This document shows positions 14,078-16,524 of a stretch of 16,524 nucleotides of DNA, one piece after another; the stretch's first letter is position 1, and each line of letters opens with the position of its first letter. The stretch is from DATCIH01 sp036507955 (GTDB lineage Bacteria > Bacillota > Clostridia > Clostridiales > Clostridiaceae), in contig DATCIH010000088.1 in NCBI GenBank assembly GCA_036507955.1, positions 1 through 16,524 of the forward strand, read 5' to 3'. A program made the position numbers and the translations under genes. The notes beneath the pieces were generated by a model that did not search any database, was not told the origin of the DNA, and saw only the letters and a list, made by a program, of their open reading frames with translations.

Positions 14078-14854
14078 ATGATAAATATAGTAGAAATAAG
14101 TGGAGTCAACACCTCGAAGCTTCCAGTTTTAAAGGAAAATGAACTCAGACAATTGCTCTTATCTATGAAAGAAGGTAATACAGAAGCGAGAGAACAAATT
14201 ATCATGGGCAATCTACGGCTAGTATTAAGTGTAATGAGAACATTTAATAATAGAGGAGAAAATGCAGATGATTTATTTCAAGTTGGTTGTATGGGATTAA
14301 TTAAGTCCATTGACAATTTTGATCTAGGATTAAATGTTAAGTTTTCTACATATGCAGTACCCATGATCTTTGGTGAATTAAGAAGGTATCTACGTGATAA
14401 TAATTCTATACGTGTTAGTAGATCACTTAGAGATATCGCTTATAAAGCATTACAAGCTAGAGAAAAATTAAGGCTAGAATATAATAAAGAGCCAACGGTA
14501 TCACAAATTGCTAAAGAGTTAAACATGCCAATAGAAGATATAGTTTCCGCTCTTGATGCCATTCAACAACCAGTATCTATATTTGAACCTATTAATCATG
14601 GTGGTAGTGACGGTGATGCAATGCTTATAATGGATCAAATAAGTGACAAAAAAAATTCTGATGATACTTGGTTGGAAAATATATCAATAAAAGAGGGCAT
14701 GAAAAAGCTAAATGCTAGAGAAAAGTTAATTTTAGCTTTAAGATTTTTTGATGGAAGAACACAAATGGAAGTTTCAGAAGAAATTGGAATTTCACAAGCA
14801 CAGGTATCACGCTTAGAAAAGATTGCTTTAAGACATCTAAAAAAATACATTTAA
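14078..14854 (+). CDS. sigG: RNA polymerase sporulation sigma factor SigG (late forespore)
   Basis: This 258-residue protein is the late forespore sigma factor, which switches on SASP, germination and DNA-protection genes after engulfment. The N-terminus VEISGVNTSKLPVLKENE is the SigG-specific tag. Region 2 contains NLRLVLSVMRTFNNRGENAD, DLFQVGCMGLIKSIDNFDLG and VKFSTYAVPMIFGELRRYLR, and region 3 begins at IRVSRSLRDIAYKALQ. Region 4 ends with the helix-turn-helix MEVSEEIGISQAQVSRLEK. The length is normal and the frame clean. The usual locus is spoIIGA-sigE-sigG. Here sigG stands alone, divergent from spo0A, so it may be a relocated or second copy. A consensus sigma-F promoter lies upstream and a strong terminator downstream. 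Confidence 0.95.
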   Translation: MINIVEISGVNTSKLPVLKENELRQLLLSMKEGNTEAREQIIMGNLRLVLSVMRTFNNRGENADDLFQVGCMGLIKSIDNFDLGLNVKFSTYAVPMIFGELRRYLRDNNSIRVSRSLRDIAYKALQAREKLRLEYNKEPTVSQIAKELNMPIEDIVSALDAIQQPVSIFEPINHGGSDGDAMLIMDQISDKKNSDDTWLENISIKEGMKKLNAREKLILALRFFDGRTQMEVSEEIGISQAQVSRLEKIALRHLKKYI

Positions 14855-14858
14855 AATT

Positions 14859-14898
14859 AAAGGCCATATTGGAAATTACTTCAATATGGCCTTTATTA
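14859..14898. terminator. Strong bidirectional terminator between sigG and the CheY-like gene
   Basis: A perfect 13-base stem AAAGGCCATATTG / CAATATGGCCTTT with a 10-base loop lies right after sigG. Its arms supply short T runs in both directions. Confidence 0.85.
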
Positions 14899-14930
14899 AC
14901 TTATTTTGTCATCCTATATAATGTTCACTA

Positions 14931-15311
14931 TCATTTCTCATTTGCCAAAACTTTCATTATATTACCTACTAATTCTTCTTTGTTAAAGGGCTTTAACACA
15001 TAGCCAACTGCTCCTTCTTGAAGCGCTTTGTTAATATTAGATTTTTCACTCTCAGTGGTTAGCATTATGACAGGAATATGCTTTAGAGTTTTGCTGCTTT
15101 TAACGGTTTTTAAAAAATCATATCCGTTCATTTTAGGCATATTCCAATCTAACAGAATTAATTTTATTGAAGGGTAATCTTTTTTGAGTACTGCCAAACC
15201 TTCCAATCCGTCGGAAGCCTCCAGCAAATCGTATCCAAGTCCTTCAATAGAACGTTTTACCACTTTTTTTACAAGAATGGTATCATCAACAACCAAAAAT
15301 TTATTACTCAT
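14931..15311 (-). CDS. CheY-like single-domain response regulator
   Basis: A 126-residue stand-alone receiver domain with all active-site residues: acidic pair Asp9-Asp10, phospho-acceptor Asp55 (LLDWNMPKMNG), Thr85 (MLTTES) and Lys107 (LKPFN). There is no output domain, so it signals by protein contact, as CheY does at the flagellar switch or as an intermediate in a phosphorelay. The start at 15311 (MSNKFLVVDD) is chosen because GGAGG lies seven bases upstream; the frame is open to 15341 but lacks a ribosome site there. It lies 47 bases downstream of the channel remnant on the same strand. The CheA-like gene beginning near 15877 on the other strand is the obvious candidate partner. No flagellar genes are visible, so a chemotaxis role is not shown. 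Confidence 0.88.
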   Translation of the reverse strand: MSNKFLVVDDTILVKKVVKRSIEGLGYDLLEASDGLEGLAVLKKDYPSIKLILLDWNMPKMNGYDFLKTVKSSKTLKHIPVIMLTTESEKSNINKALQEGAVGYVLKPFNKEELVGNIMKVLANEK

Positions 15312-15358
15312 ATCTTTCCTCCAATATATTCTTAAGTTCAATTAGTTTTTCTACCCAT

Positions 15359-15883
15359 TTATCTAGTCATCTTTCTTGCGAGTGTTGAAACCCATAGTCC
15401 TACCATAACTACACCAGATATCATTTCAAAACTTGAAAAAATAACACTCCACCCAATTGAGGGCACAACATTCCCATATCCGGTAGTTGTAAAAGTTACT
15501 AAACTGAAGTGATACCATAAAACTAGATGTTGAAGTGTTAAAGGCATTGTAAATAATGATACATCACCCTCACTTGTGCATACACCGAATAACATATACA
15601 TGCTGCCGAAAAATAAAACAAGAATTATGGCAGTTAATAGACTATTTGAGGGTCTTTCACCGTATCCACAGGTTATATTACTTATAAGGGATTTGAATTT
15701 TTCAAGCTTGCCTAGTGAATAATGTTCAGTCCTTTTATATAGATAAAAATATTCTCCACTAAAATAAGGCATTTTATTATTTTCAAATAATTCATTGAAA
15801 GCACTATAAACCTCTGAAGCATAATTAACTTCTCTTTTTTCATTTTTATTGAATTTAATAGGTCCCAAATAAGTATTTGAGTT
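15359..15883 (-). pseudogene. Two-transmembrane potassium channel protein, 5'-truncated
   Basis: The frame encodes the C-terminal part of an Ion_trans_2-type channel. A soluble segment (ASEVYSAFNELFENN, YFSGEYFYLYKR) leads into CGYGERP, helix 1 (about 77-96), the pore with selectivity filter TTTGYG (127-132), helix 2 (about 140-160) and the ending LARKM. In relatives this block follows a long N-terminal region, often of pentapeptide repeats. Here the frame stops at 15884-15886 just upstream, with only a TTG at 15868 and no ribosome site. So the N-terminus was lost at the point where the opposite-strand CheA-like gene begins. The pore itself is intact, but without a start the gene is probably silent. 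Confidence 0.7.
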
Positions 15884-16524
15884 TCATCCAATCAGAAGAA
15901 AAATGTGATAGTTTAATAGAATTCATCATTTTAACTAGAGGACTTATTGAAATGATTGAATCGAATTTGATATATCTTAAGGAAAATAATGAAAACGATA
16001 ACGTGAAAGCAGAGATGGTCTCACAGTTCAAGGAAATTAAAGATATTGCAGAAAACACGAGCCAAAATTTAGCTTGGTCAATTGCAGGTCAAACATGCGT
16101 GTTTATTGAAAGCTGTATTTCAAATAGTATAACTTTTGATAAATCACTTCTTCAACTGTTAGGAGACTCTATTATCTATTTAAAAAAGATTTGTGCTTCG
16201 TCAACAACAGATGAAGATATGGAATTGGAAGAACTAGTAGATTCTTATCTAGGTGAAATCGAAAATAGAATTGAGCTAAAAAATGTCAACTCTATAATAG
16301 ATGATGTAATGCAAGAAGAGGTGGAGGTTGACCCAGAATTTATGCAGGATTTTCTGGTGGAAACTAAGGAGCATATAGAAAGTATAGAAGTACAAGCTCT
16401 AGTTTTGGAAAATGATCCTGAAAATATTGAAACGATTCATAGCTTATTTTGTGAATTCCATACTATAAAGGGTTTAGCTGGATTTGTAAATCAAATTCTA
16501 ATTCAAAATATTGCCCATGAAACA
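15877..16524 (+). CDS. CheA-like protein with Hpt domain, start of gene (runs off window)
   Basis: The frame is open to the window end. The first ~145 residues are a charged helical region I do not recognise. From about 16330 the sequence is an Hpt domain: DFLVETKEHIESIEVQALVL, then FCEFHTIKGLAGF with the phospho-accepting His in FHTIKG, then IQNIAHET. This is the form found at or near the N-terminus of CheA-type histidine kinases, whose kinase and CheW-like domains would lie beyond 16524. Two starts are possible. TTG 15877 has no ribosome site; ATG 15952 is nine bases after AGAGGA. Because the frame opens exactly where the opposite channel gene is cut (15860-15886), the true 5' end may be missing. 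It probably phosphorylates a receiver such as the neighbouring CheY-like protein (inference). Confidence 0.75.
   Translation, partial: MSFIQSEEKCDSLIEFIILTRGLIEMIESNLIYLKENNENDNVKAEMVSQFKEIKDIAENTSQNLAWSIAGQTCVFIESCISNSITFDKSLLQLLGDSIIYLKKICASSTTDEDMELEELVDSYLGEIENRIELKNVNSIIDDVMQEEVEVDPEFMQDFLVETKEHIESIEVQALVLENDPENIETIHSLFCEFHTIKGLAGFVNQILIQNIAHET

Noticed and set aside
15855..16058. Minus-strand open frame opposite the CheA-like gene
   Set aside because: The plus-strand frame is longer, runs off the window and contains a clear Hpt domain; the minus frame has no recognisable content.
1..16524. tRNA, rRNA, CRISPR arrays and known riboswitches
   Set aside because: No cloverleaf, no rRNA stretches, no regularly spaced repeats and no aptamer signature were seen by reading.

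Overview
The window comes from an AT-rich, endospore-forming member of the Clostridia (Bacillota). The evidence is a Spo0A, a forespore sigma factor (SigG) and an alpha/beta small acid-soluble spore protein, purine-rich Shine-Dalgarno sites, some TTG starts, and short U-tailed terminators between genes. Species cannot be named from the sequence.

Layout. Positions 1-1770 hold eroded genes: an internally deleted IS3-family transposase (minus), fused to a 5'-truncated ABC-2 permease (plus), then a DUF347/COG4705 membrane protein lacking its first repeat. From 2068 to 5230 lie three intact genes: a GH25 lysozyme with a peptidoglycan-binding tail, a UlaG-like metallo-beta-lactamase-fold hydrolase, and a second-type RsmH rRNA methyltransferase. 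The gap at 3770-4077 holds fragments, one from a major-facilitator transporter. From 5577 to 9390 comes another decayed stretch: a PHP-domain gene without a usual start codon, the iron-sulfur tail of an aldo/keto reductase, a small membrane-protein gene with a frameshifted start, and an MMPL transporter cut off before its last membrane block and joined to the 3' end of a small-protein gene. A Pho-box-like triple repeat precedes the last two. From 9534 to 11110 are three small genes of unknown function: a Cys-rich protein, a protein with exact 16-residue repeats, and the intact relative of the small gene fused to MMPL. Positions 11231-12220 hold a broken diguanylate cyclase.

From 12310 to 14854 lies a compact sporulation block: SASP (minus), spo0A (minus) and sigG (plus, divergent). 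The spo0A-sigG spacer holds consensus matches to a sigma-H promoter and an 0A box facing spo0A, and to a sigma-F promoter facing sigG. This suggests the usual order of control (sigma-H and Spo0A, then sigma-F, then sigma-G) acting on genes outside their usual loci (spoIVB-spo0A and spoIIGA-sigE-sigG).

From 14931 to the end are a CheY-like receiver, a 5'-truncated two-helix potassium channel, and the start of a CheA-like protein with an Hpt domain that runs off the window. The CheY and CheA-like proteins could form a phosphorelay pair, but this is inference.

About ten of roughly twenty genes are truncated, fused or frameshifted, so the window is best read as live sporulation, signalling and housekeeping genes set among debris from many deletions.
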